Of a stretch of DNA of 64,000 nt, positions 47,319-57,817 are shown piece after piece. Source of the stretch: Branchiostoma floridae. Taxonomy: Eukaryota > Chordata > Leptocardii > Amphioxiformes > Branchiostomatidae. The position numbers and the translations under genes are program-made. The DNA lies in assembly GCF_000003815.2 (NCBI RefSeq), contig NC_049990.1, positions 13,906,819-13,970,818 on the forward strand, read 5' to 3'. Under the pieces are notes generated by a model that ran no database searches, was not told the DNA's origin, and saw nothing but the letters and a program-made list of their open reading frames with translations. Position 1 is the first letter of the stretch; each line of letters begins with the position of its first letter.

Positions 47319-47555
47319 GGCACGTTTGAAACTGGGCTCGGAAGTGTTGGAATCTGCCGCGGCACGTTTGGAACTGGGCTCGGAAGTGTTGGAATCTGCC
47401 GCGGCACGTTTGGGAAACCCTGCCGCGGCACGTTTGGAACTGGGCTCGGAAGTGTTGGAATCTGCCGCGCCGTTTGGAACTAGGCTTGGAAGTGTTGGAA
47501 TCTGCCGCGGGACGTTTGGAATTAGGCTCGGAAGTGTTTGAATCATTTTGTCCCA
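47319..47555. repeat. 42 bp minisatellite, unit 2 copy
   Basis: Counterpart of 24486-24722, with the same unit order including the shortened GGGAAACCCTG unit and minor substitutions. Open frames through it are repeat artefacts. Confidence 0.9.
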
Positions 47556-48479
47556 GTCGGCCACGGTAGTACCGTACGGCAATTTTCAAAGACTCGTTAT
47601 CATCGTGGATCAAAAACGCCTCCTTGCAATGTTGATAGGAAGTGTAACAGTGTCGTCCTGTCGAAAAGCATGATATCTACAAGTACAAGCATTATGTGTC
47701 TGCGCGTACTACCAAAGACTCACAGAAAAAAAATTCTAAACTCTAAACATAATCCCTAACCAGCTTCACAAAAGAACTTCACGGTGTGAATAGTGTGTAC
47801 TTATACACGTATAGTAACAGGGCGTTCTGTATATGCTAAATGCGCTTAAATGAAATGAACATACTGTTTACAAGAGAGACATCAGAGGCGACGTCATTCA
47901 CATACTACAGTGACACGGTTCTGTGACATACATGAATTCACATTATCGTCCTCTATGAAACGTTATGAGCATTCATTCTATCGTAGGCATGGCATAGGTA
48001 TGTTTTGAGGCGCTCAGAATGACAATCAACAGTACGTCGGCTGCGAAGCTAATGCAGTTCTAATACATATTGCTAGGCTACGCTTTTGATCCATGAAAAA
48101 GAAAGCATCTTCGCAAGTAGATAATTGCAGTTCTATTAAGGAATGCTAGGAGACGCTTTTGGTCCATGGACCATGATAGCAAAGCTTCTATGATAGTAGA
48201 TAATTGTCGTACTAAAATAATGTTAGGTTCTTATGTTAGGTTTTGATTCACGAAAAGAAGTGCTTTAGCAGAAAAACGTCTCATTTATGACAAAAGTTGT
48301 TTATTGCTTGTGACTTTTCAATCTTCATTAAAAAATAAACAATTATGCTGTACATAAAACAGCTTCAGTTGCGCAGTTTTCATATAGAAGCAAGCGACCT
48401 GCCATTGGTGCAATAGACATGAGACTTGCACTCAACATTAGACATAACATGTTTTCATGGCGTTGAACAGAGCACCTGT

Positions 48480-49180
48480 CAGTCGCACAAACACCGTTCA
48501 ACTCACAAACACACCTGTCCCTGGTACTTAACATTATTCACACATAAACACACCTACCCTTGGTCCTGAACACTACCTACACATAAACACACTTGTCCTT
48601 GGTATTATATTGAACACTACCCACGCATAAACACACCTGTCCTTGGTATTATATTGAACACTACCCACACATAAACACACCTGTCCTTGGTATTATATTG
48701 AACACTACCCACGCATAAACACACCTGTCCTTGGTATTATATTGAACACTACCCACACATAAACACACCTGTCCTTGGTATTGAACACTACCCACGCATA
48801 AACACACCTGTCCTTGGTATTATATTGAACACTACCCACACATAAACACATCCGTCCTTAATACTATACTGAACACTACCCACACATAAACACACCTGTC
48901 CTTGGTATTATTCTGAACACTACCCACACATAAACACACCTGTCCTTGGTACTGAACAATCGCCACTTACTCAAGCACACGTGCCTTCTTAAAACTATCC
49001 ACACATAAACACATATACCATTGTTCCTGAACACTTTCAATACATAAACACAACTGTCCTTGGTTCTGAAAACTACTCACACATAAAACACCTGTCCTTG
49101 TTACTGAACTCTACCCACACATAAACATCCTTGTTCTTGGTACTGAACACTAGCCACACATAAACACACTCAATTGACAT
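48480..49180. repeat. 35-44 bp minisatellite, unit 3 copy (expanded)
   Basis: Same array as 26140-26660 with about four extra long units (TTGGTATTATATTGAACACT) at 48650-48830, so it is about 180 bp longer. Copy-number change in a recent duplicate. Confidence 0.9.
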
Positions 49181-49746
49181 TTGGCATAATGGTACATGCA
49201 AATCTCTTCTTGAGACTGAAATATATTGTTCAGGTTTCTATGAGCAACCTGTTTGATTTCAGGTTAACCATATCCTTGGATGTCCGTAGGAAGCAATGAG
49301 CGGTATAGGGGAGGTTCAATTTGATTAAATTAGAAAAAATCCCGGGGCAACTTTCAGTTATTGTAGGAACCTGTAGCAGATTGTATATTCCTATGAGCAA
49401 TTTGCTTGTTTCTACTTTAAATGCAATCATTTTTTTTATAGTTTAACTGTTGCAAATTGAGGTATGATTTAATTTTAAGTGAGTTGGCCGGGCCCTGAAA
49501 ATGATGTTGTTAAATTTAAGGTTTTTGTAAGCTACTTTTTCACGAATTAAGTCGCACGAAATTCACCGCAATTCTTGATCTTTCAAAGTTAACATAATAA
49601 CTGTTTCAGGTTTCGATTCTCTTGGTCAAAGGAAAATTAGTGTAGAAAAAAATTTAATCGACACATTCAGCTATGTGCCTAACAGACCCTAATATAACAC
49701 TTCACTTCATCCTAACATGAAAGTTCAACTGTGTTGGTAAATGGCA

Positions 49747-50560
49747 TTGTGGAAAAGACTAAACTTTACGTAACCAACGCCAAGTTAGATTGGGACTTAC
49801 CCAGAATTTTCAGCCCACTCCGTCAGCCTTGTTCACGGAATGGACCCGTCTGCTGTAGCTTCCGGACGTGACGTCAAAGACACACGACTGCAGCAGAGGG
49901 TCGTAAATGCCAAATAACCTGTGTCGCCCCCCGTCTCTGTTCAGCGATGGACGGTGGGCGCTGATGTACACAGCCTCCTTCACTCCTCTTGCAAAGAACT
50001 CCTGCTCCGAGTCTAGGATTTTGACTTTTTCAAGTGAAACGGAGTGTCCTGGCGATTCAATGTATATATGTTTGGAAACCTCCGAGTTAACAGAACTTGG
50101 TCGTTGGTGTTCCAGGAATCTCGTTTTTAATGCGCGCTCTGTTTCTCCGATATATGATTCCTTGCACTGACCTTTGTTTGTATTACTTTGGCACGGTATG
50201 TGGTAGACCACTCCACATTTGTTCTCTCTGGGCGTTTTGTCTTTAGGTGATACAAGTATTTTCCTTAAGGTCTGGGTCAGTTTGAAACAGGTCTTGATAC
50301 CGTATTTCCCGAAAGTCCTGCGTAGTGCTTCAGAGATACCCTTGGAGTACGGTAAGACCACTAACCCCTTGTTAGTGGCATTTACGACCCCTGGCATTTA
50401 CGACCCTCTGCTGCAGTCGTGTGTCCCTGACGTCACGTCCGGAAGCTACAGCAGACGGGTCCATTCCGTGAACAAGGCTGACGGAGTTGGCTGAAAATTC
50501 TGGGTAAGTCCCAATCTAACTTGGTGTTAGTTAAGTAAAGTTTAGTCTTTTCCACACTCA
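49747..50560 (-). mobile_element. Penelope-like element, 5'-truncated, with inverted terminal copies (unit 3)
   Basis: Same structure and position as 27217-28025: arms 49747-49915 and 50386-50560 inverted around the GIY-YIG coding segment. It lies in the recently shared spacer. Confidence 0.75.
49810..50397 (-). pseudogene. Penelope-like GIY-YIG endonuclease fragment, open frame (195 aa)
   Basis: The intact version of the unit 2 fragment. In order: tail of the reverse-transcriptase region (VVLPYSKGISEALRR), connector (SPKDKTPREN), GIY-YIG motifs (GVVYHIPC; YIGETERALKTRFLEHQR), SKHIYIESPGHS, VKILDSEQEFFARGVKEAVY and PSLNRDGGRHRLFGIYDPLL. The last about 35 residues are encoded inside the inverted terminal arm. 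The reverse-transcriptase core and N-terminus are absent, so it is a truncated remnant with an open frame, not a working element. Confidence 0.8.
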
Positions 50561-53290
50561 CTTCATCCTAGCAGATGTAAAGGGCGTGCAGAAATCAAAA
50601 GTCACATTCCCCCTAGGGAGAAATTCACCTTTACACAGGTGGAATTTTAGCTTCACAGTAATTAGAAGTGAGTCCGATCTACAGGAAATAATCTTTCGAC
50701 CGATTTCTAAAAGTGTGATTCTCTTGAAATTAACTCAGACTATAATAAAAATCCGAGCAACAATTTAAGATATTTCAGTCTCAGGTATATTATGTGCCTA
50801 TATCTTGCCGTCTAATGCCATTTCATTCGATGAAAAAATAAGCTAGCAATAAATAAAACTACTTGCAGCACGTTTTGACTCGCCCTGGTAAGCCATACCG
50901 TTATACTAACATTGTCTGTAGACGTGCCACCGTGCCGTTAGTAAAGAAAACAACAACAAACACAGTGTGCTAATGTTTATTGATGACATTTCCAACATTT
51001 TTTGTTAGAAATTATAGAAATGAGCAACATATTTTACCGTTTACAACATTGATACCATCGCATGAGGATGTTTCTTTTAATTAGTCAAGCGACAAGTAAT
51101 ATGCGCACTGATACATTGGCATGGATTTTAAGACTATGTTAGAATTATGATTCTCGTTATTCTAATCAACATTCATACTATTCAAATAACCAGACAATCA
51201 ACACCAGGGTACACGTCAGTCTAATCCTGAGTTGTTTGTCACACACCATAACCGATCAGCCACTGACGGACGCGCCCTGCAAGAAGTGCCAACTGAAGAT
51301 ATTCCGACTGGATTGAAAGGTATGCTTCTGTCATTTGATTGTCATTAACTCTTAGATACACCACCGGGGTCCTTTTGAGCCAAGGCGTATATTTCGAAGT
51401 GCCATTTAAACATTTTGATATGAAAAAGAATATTTCTGGGACTATGTAGTGTCAAATGTTATCATCTTATTATAATATCGAGGTAGGCACGATGCTTTAG
51501 ATATCAGGATGGTATCCGTTTAAGGCTAAGCAAAATGTGCAGGTATCAAAAAACGATTGAACGTTTTTGCGCTGTTCTCAATATGTAATATTGTGAGTAT
51601 GGTTATTTGAAATCATTATAATTATATAATTTTCACTAGAAAAGTAAGAGGCATAATAATTGAAACAGAATTAATACCGTGTGTGTAAAGCGTGGTCTAT
51701 CGGTAAGTATTTTGATTTCTTTTGCATAAATCATAATGATGAGCTGGAATTGTTGACACCTTATCATATTGAAATACTTCTAATGCATTGACGAAGCAAT
51801 GTGTGTATAATGGTCACCGAAATATTACAAACAATACATAACATTATACTGTCCGCTTGGACACCGTTTGGACATTTTAGTCGTCAAGATGTTTGAGGAC
51901 GTGAAATGTGTCAGCGGTTCATTATGTCGACAGTTTATTGTCCCTTATGCTACGGTAATATTTGCACCGGTATCCGTCGGTGTGTTACGCTAGCCGCGCT
52001 CTGAAGCCATAAATTTGCCCCGTTTGGACAGTCGGAAAAAAGGAAGGTAAGTCTCGGTGTGTTCACGATAAGGTTACGTCATGTCGCTGAAAAAAATTCC
52101 GAGTCCTTGCCGTGCCCTGAAATAGCTCGGTACCAACAGGGTGCCCAAAGGGACCAACATGTCAAAGGTTACAGCTAAGAGTGCAACCTGCAAACTGCCT
52201 GGGGCTTCTTTGCTATTAAATTGCGACCGTTGCAGAAATCAGCCTGGAATTCTCCAGGGAAATGTTGGGGCGAAAGTTTGTTACTTTTTCTGACAGTTGA
52301 CACGAATTTATAGCTTTCAAAGAATCGCAGTCTTGTTTCATTTTTAAGAATCACCCACCCCAGCATGTCTGGGTGAATATGAGGTAGGAGGGTTTACCCC
52401 GCACATAAAGAGTTAGGTTCAGGGAAATAGAATTGTACAGTCTGATATCCAGCACGTAAACTATGATTACATATGGTAGAAGAGACGGGGAGGGGGCGGA
52501 AACTGAATTTCGTGGCNNNNNNNNNNNNNNNNNNNNNNNNNNNNNNNNNNNNNNNNNNNNNNNNNNNNNNNNNNNNNNNNNNNNNNNNNNNNNNNNNNNN
52601 NNNNNNNNNNNNNNNNGTCACACCCCGTGTGCATTGACCCGACAATTCTCTAACGGTTTCGGGGTCAAACTGCGTTTTAAAAACACAGAAGTGAAAACTT
52701 ACCATTTCGACGCTTTTTCGGTATGCCCGACGCCTTTGCTCGGGCGGAGCGCGTAGCGCGTGATATATATAGGGATTTCCCCATCTGAAGGACGGCCAAG
52801 CTCGGGCCATCCGACATGCGAATTGCCTCTCAAGGAGTTGTGAGTTATTCCTAATGTATGTGTTAATAGGGCAGATGAATGGCTAATCGTTTTTTGATAT
52901 GACTTTGTAGCACCGTTTCCATGCAGGCTCTTAAATGGCCGGCTGTCAGAAAGGGCCAGCAAAAGTGACAAAAAAGGCCATAGAGAGCCTGCTATGGAGG
53001 CTAGATGATTATTCCTGGAATGTCGAAAGAGTCATAAAAAACGAGCAAGCAAAACACGTAAACAGCCTTCACCTTAATATCAATATTCAACCAGCGAGCT
53101 GCAGACAATCAACACCACAATATTATAAAGAACAAAGGAATTCAAGACTGTTTGTTACATGCTGCAAGAATTATGAAGCGCGTACATTTTCTATCTTATA
53201 GCACAGAAAAAAACATATTCATATAAAAAATATAAAGTTCTTGTATCTTCATCTCATTAACTATGCTAATACGTACGCTGTAACTAAGCC
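50561..53290. other. Spacer upstream of LRR gene 3, partly unique
   Basis: 50561-51850 parallels units 1 and 2. From 51870 to about 53000 the sequence is unique to unit 3. It includes a donor-like GGAAG/GTAAGT at 52043-52052 on + and, on -, a short frame with a GTAAGT-like donor near 52695 and the string GCGCTACGCGCTCCGCCCG. No protein family was recognised; a small exon or promoter is possible but unsupported. Confidence 0.4.
52517..52616. other. Assembly gap of 100 N
   Basis: Standard 100 N placeholder in the unit 3-specific stretch. Frames crossing it are not reliable. Confidence 0.95.
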
Positions 53291-53409
53291 ACGGGTGCTA
53301 GACTCTGCGCTACATCCAGTAGATTTCAAGCGAGGACCCGCCCACAAAGTTGATTCTTTCACATATGCAAATTAGTTAATTACCACAGCCGTGGTGGCAC
53401 AAAAGCCGA

Positions 53410-53431
53410 GAGAGAGAGAGAGAGAGAGAGG
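53410..53431. repeat. GA dinucleotide microsatellite
   Basis: About 11 GA units, flanked on both sides by GTGGCACAAAA. Confidence 0.9.
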
Positions 53432-53439
53432 TGGCACAA

Positions 53440-53984
53440 AAAGAGGCAGGTAGGAATATCACACGCTCATTGTCTGTTAAATGTATACAATATACCTTAC
53501 ATAGGAAATTTGTGTCGAGTATATTTCTATAGCTTAGAGCTTTTGAAAATTGTATGCAAATGACTTACACATTTACATGATTTATGCATGGTGCTTTTCA
53601 TCATTGACTAATGTACTCATGCCACAAGTAAGTATAAAATTCCCATCATTAATCATTATGTGTTTTTGCAATTTTTTAATCGGTTTCTCATTTGCATAAT
53701 TGATTTCTGCTTATGTTCCACCTATCATAATTTACATGTGTTACATTTATTGAGGTCCAAATATTGAAAACAATGTAATTGAACAATTTCCTCATTAATT
53801 GTGCAAATTAATCCCTCATTTGCATACTATGCATATCATTATGAACATATTTGCCAAAGCTACCTGCATGCCTAAAATGAAGGCAATCCATCATGCCAGG
53901 CAATCCATCATCCATCACTGCAGTTATCCTCTTTGGAGTTTCTTGACAAAAGCACCCCTGCAGTTTTACAATCAAATGTCAATT
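53440..53984. other. AT-rich non-coding stretch in the unit 3 insertion
   Basis: AT-rich sequence with several ATTTGCATA motifs and no credible open frame. Confidence 0.5.
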
Positions 53985-53987
53985 TGA

Positions 53988-54110
53988 AAGTTGAAGGCCC
54001 TTAAACGTAAGCAGTTTCGTCTCTACCATTGCTTTGATTTGCGTAAGAATGTCTGGAACGTATGGCGCCTGAAAAATGGCGGAATGTTTACGTTCCTAGG
54101 CCTTCAACTT
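53988..54110. mobile_element. 123 bp MITE with TGA duplication
   Basis: Perfect 12 bp inverted ends AAGTTGAAGGCC / GGCCTTCAACTT with further partial pairing (ACGTAA / TTACGT). TGA flanks both sides (53985-53987 and 54111-54113). A 3 bp TNA-type duplication is usual for PIF/Harbinger elements. Non-coding. Confidence 0.7.
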
Positions 54111-54548
54111 TGACATATTACCCAGAGTACCTCTCACCCGCGCGTGCGTAGTAACCTCTGTGAAAGGGTTTATCGGGTCACTAATCCACTGCGCCAAAAT
54201 CATCACAACGATGTGAGTTTGCTAAAACAACTCAAATCAAAGTTTTTTAATACTTTATTTCTTCTCACACTACACGGTACAGTTAGCAGGGTCATTATCA
54301 AGACCCTGAATTGCAGTACCGCGTTACATTTGTTAAAACCGGAAGGCAATCCTTACAAACAGTATTTGCACATCAGCGGATATTGCACATTTGTGGTTAT
54401 TGCACACAGTATTTGCGCATATTGCACACGATTACTTAACAGCAACAAATTTTGCTAAAAAATATATCAAATTTGACTTCGATGTTAATGAATAGTCCTC
54501 TGACAAAAGAAATTAACATATTGTCACATCTAGGGCAGGTTCGGGTAT

Positions 54549-55103
54549 TCACATGTTCAACATGCGCACCACATAAGGTATTGCACTAGATCTGTATCGT
54601 TCAGTTCTACAATGGACAGTGTTAAGTTTGTCTGATGAACGAGCTCGAGTCATCCTGCCACTGATATCCACCCGTTAAAGTGGTAGTAGGTGCCTGTACA
54701 GCTTTGACTGTTAAAGTGATTTAGCGAAGTTAACAGATAATTGTTCTCGACGTAACTTCAGTGTTGGTAGGTCCAGCCGAATACATGCTTTGCAGTAGGA
54801 AGTGTAGTTGATGCCCAAGATGATTCGAATTGTTCGGCGTTGGACGTTCTCAATTTTGTTGCTGAGAGTTGTGGGTAGTCCGGAGTGCCAAACAGGCGAC
54901 GCATACTCAAGAATCGGGCGGATGTAACAGGTGTAAACCGTAACTACGAGTAGGTCATCATCAGGAACGCGGAAGTGCTACAGTTGAACGAGTCAGTTTA
55001 GACGTTGGTTTGACTTCGAGCACATGGAGATTGCGTGACAATACGAGACGGACATTAGCTGTAAGCCTAGGGCCATCGTTTGGAAAACGTGAAGGCGTTA
55101 AAC
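54549..55103 (-). mobile_element. CR1-like LINE reverse-transcriptase C-terminus
   Basis: Minus-strand translation gives VPDDDLLVVTVYTCYIRPIL, then EYASPVWHSGLPTTLSNKIE, then RTIRIILGINYTS. After a frameshift it gives DISGRMTRARSSDKLNTVHC, then TERYRSSAIPYVVRMLNM and a stop at 54549-54551. This is the classic end of CR1/Jockey ORF2 proteins. The part upstream of 54970 is frameshifted and decayed. Confidence 0.8.
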
Positions 55104-55109
55104 TTCATC

Positions 55110-57128
55110 AGTAGTATAGGTTGGTAGTCCAGACCAATTCATACACTTATGCAAATTTATTCATAACTGGTTAATTATGTAAATTTGTTAATTTATGCAA
55201 ATCTATTCATAACTAGTTAATCAATTATGCAAATTTTTAATTGATGCAGATTTATTCATAACTAATTAATCATGTAAATTTTTAATTTAAGCAAATTAAT
55301 TCATAACTGAAATTAATTATGCAATTTTTTTTATTTATGCAAATGAATTCATAACTTATAATTAAATATGCAATTTTTACTTCATGCAAATGAATTCATA
55401 ACTAATTCTTAAATATGCAATTTTTAATTTGTGCAAATGAATTCATAACTAATAATTAATTATGCTCAACTATGCTTTATTATGGTCAACCTTAAGCGTG
55501 CAGAGAAAGCGTGCATCACAATAGGTATCAACATATAGTGTATGTTTCTTCCTACAATATTTTAGGTACTCCGGACTCCCGAGTAAATCCTCCCGGAGTA
55601 AATTGTTACTCTGGAGTAAAGGTTGACTCAATGCATAACTATAAACGTAATGGGCGCCGCTATCTATTCGCAAACATGGTATATCTTTGTGCGCACATCA
55701 ACCTCGCATCATTTTCCTGCTGTCCAGCGAACAGAAAGGAAGCATGCTTTACGTTTGCGAAGTTTGTGATCGGGAGTTTAATCGTAAGTTCAACCTCGAT
55801 CGTCACCAAGAAAGAGACGAGTCAACTGATGCCTCGGGAGAGGTAGTTGTAGACGCCGAGACGGGATCTTGCCGGGAGCGCGATGTTTTTGACTCCGACT
55901 CCGATATGTCGTCTGAACATAACACGGATACGTTTGATCCATCGGACGACAATGAAAAAGGCGACGATGATGTTGGAGAAGCCATAGTGTCACAAGATGA
56001 GGAGACAGAAACCGATGAGTCTTTGGACTCTGGGAAGTCAACAACAGAAACCGACAGCGATCAAAGTGGTTCCGAGAGTGATACAGGCTCGGAAATGTCT
56101 TCAGACACGGTTTCATCGGATGACAGTGAAGAGTACGACTACGACAGTGGTGACGAGGAAGAGTGGACGCTCTACCGTGACCGGACCATCCAACTACCTC
56201 ACGAGCCAGGCGATGTTCCTCAACGAGTCATCAAGGAGGCAAAACGCGCTGGCAAAACTTTTTATCTAATAGAGTTTGCTGTTTTGCCTCGTTACAGCGA
56301 CGAGATCGAATACAGCAAGAACTGGGTCTCGGAACAGATGCTGATGAAAAAATATGGATACCTCGTCCTGAAGTAATGTAACGCTATCATGTACGTTAGG
56401 TTTTAAGATACTGGATGTAGTTTGGATCGAGTGACAAATAAAATGTTGCGAAACTGGCTACCTACACCTCGGTGTCTTATGTGTTCTTGTGTTGATATAT
56501 ATGCATGCACGACACGCAAGTACCTGAAAAATAGACTTCTCGCTGCTAATATAGAACTCACATGCATACCACGGACCATGTTTCAGATCATAACAACACT
56601 TCTAGCGACTCCAAGCAATGGTATACTGCATGTATGCACACGCCACACGGTATATGTTCACGTGATCAAATAAGTAGGCACAAATTACATATGTAGTATG
56701 ATAGCGTACCATTATTGACCCGTGACCCTTGACATCACAGGTCGACACAAGGTTGACCATAATAAAGCATAGTTGAGCATAATTAATTATTAGTTATGAA
56801 TTCATTTGCACAAATAAAAATTGCATATTTAAGTATTAGTTAAGAATTCAATTGCATAAATTAAAAATTACATAATTAATTATAAGTTATGAATTCATTT
56901 GCATAAAAAAAATTGCATAATTAATTTTTAGTTATGGATTATTTTCCTTAAATTAAAAATTTTACTGATTAATAAGTTATGAATAAATTTGCATAAATTA
57001 AAAACTTGTATAATTAATTAACTAGTTATGAATAGATGTGCATAAATTAACAAATTTACATAATTAACTAGTTATTAATAAATTTGCATAAATGCATAAA
57101 TTGGTCTGGACTACCAACCTATACTACT
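55110..57128. mobile_element. Mini-Polinton-like element with 380 bp inverted ends
   Basis: Begins AGTAGTATAGG and ends CCTATACTACT; TTCATC is duplicated at 55104-55109 and 57129-57134. The inverted ends (55110-55494 and 56748-57128) consist of about ten AT-rich subrepeats (TATGCAAATTTATTCATAAC type) closed by CTATGCTTTATTATGGTCAACCT. AG termini, long inverted repeats and a 6 bp duplication are the hallmarks of Polinton/Maverick elements. At 2,019 bp it lacks room for the polymerase, integrase, ATPase and capsid genes, so it would be non-autonomous. The class is inferred from ends only. Confidence 0.7.
55744..56376 (+). CDS. Unknown acidic protein with degenerate zinc finger (210 aa)
   Basis: The only sizeable gene in the mini-Polinton-like element. 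An in-frame ATG lies upstream at 55687, but 55744 starts directly before the finger. Residues 3-21 read YVCEVCDREFNRKFNLDRH: two Cys and one His of a C2H2 finger, with the last His replaced. Residues about 25-145 are Asp/Glu/Ser-rich and likely disordered. The last about 65 residues are folded-looking (WTLYRDRTIQLPHEPGDVPQ, TFYLIEFAVLPRYSDE, MLMKKYGYLVLK). The frame is intact and codon use looks ordinary. A role in DNA binding is only a guess from the finger. I recognise no standard Polinton protein in it. Confidence 0.6.
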   Translation: MLYVCEVCDREFNRKFNLDRHQERDESTDASGEVVVDAETGSCRERDVFDSDSDMSSEHNTDTFDPSDDNEKGDDDVGEAIVSQDEETETDESLDSGKSTTETDSDQSGSESDTGSEMSSDTVSSDDSEEYDYDSGDEEEWTLYRDRTIQLPHEPGDVPQRVIKEAKRAGKTFYLIEFAVLPRYSDEIEYSKNWVSEQMLMKKYGYLVLK

Positions 57129-57817
57129 TTCATCTCTGGCGCCTCCACAATTTTTGATTGTCAACATAACTCTTTATTTAAACTGGCAATAGAGCCATTG
57201 TTTGAGAAGAAGAACTTAAACTCCCGCACGGTGCAAAAAGACAAACAATTGCGCATGATTGGAGTTTCTGACATAAACATGAAGGGCAAGGGTGTGAAAA
57301 TCTCGTAACTGCATCGTAATTGCCTAAGTTATTAGTATTACTCAGGAATATCGGCGACCTCTCAGTTGGGATTTGATTGGTCCTCGCTAGGAATGTACAC
57401 AAGGGGCGGGGTGGGGATCTTAAACTTCGTCTTTTAAGACCTACCCAATTACCAACGATATGTGATCACAATACATCCAGAGGTTCTTAAGTTATGTTCA
57501 CCACAGATGTCTAGAAACACCGCAAACACACAGACACATGCACACATCCACATCCACACCCAGCCGCCCACACACCCATTTACCCAATTCAGCACTTAAA
57601 TTCATAGAGGGATCGATGGGAAAGCACTATCCTGTCTTAAAAAGTCAAATAGCACAAATGAACATTAATTCAATTGCTTGTTCTCCGGTGGTTTAAAGAG
57701 ATATAGTTAGCAAGTGACAAAAACTGATACATGAAATGGTGAAGTCTGTTTGAAGAGTACTATCAAACAAGTGACTTTAGGACAAAGAATTTTTTTCTGT
57801 TTAGGTGACAGGGCACC

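Larger units (their letters stand above)
24990..47830. repeat. Tandem unit 2 of the LRR cluster
   Basis: Second paralogous unit, enlarged by the 4.63 kb DIRS-like insertion. Its first 3.6 kb is almost identical to unit 3 (47830-51130), while 35630-47830 is almost identical to unit 1 (16750-24990). Confidence 0.85.

Noticed and set aside
52394-52810. 138-residue minus-strand frame across the third gap
   Set aside because: A quarter of it is N and the rest matches no family.
55140-55470. Clusters of ATGCAAAT/ATTTGCAT as an enhancer
   Set aside because: They are subrepeats of the element's inverted end and of AT-rich repeats elsewhere.
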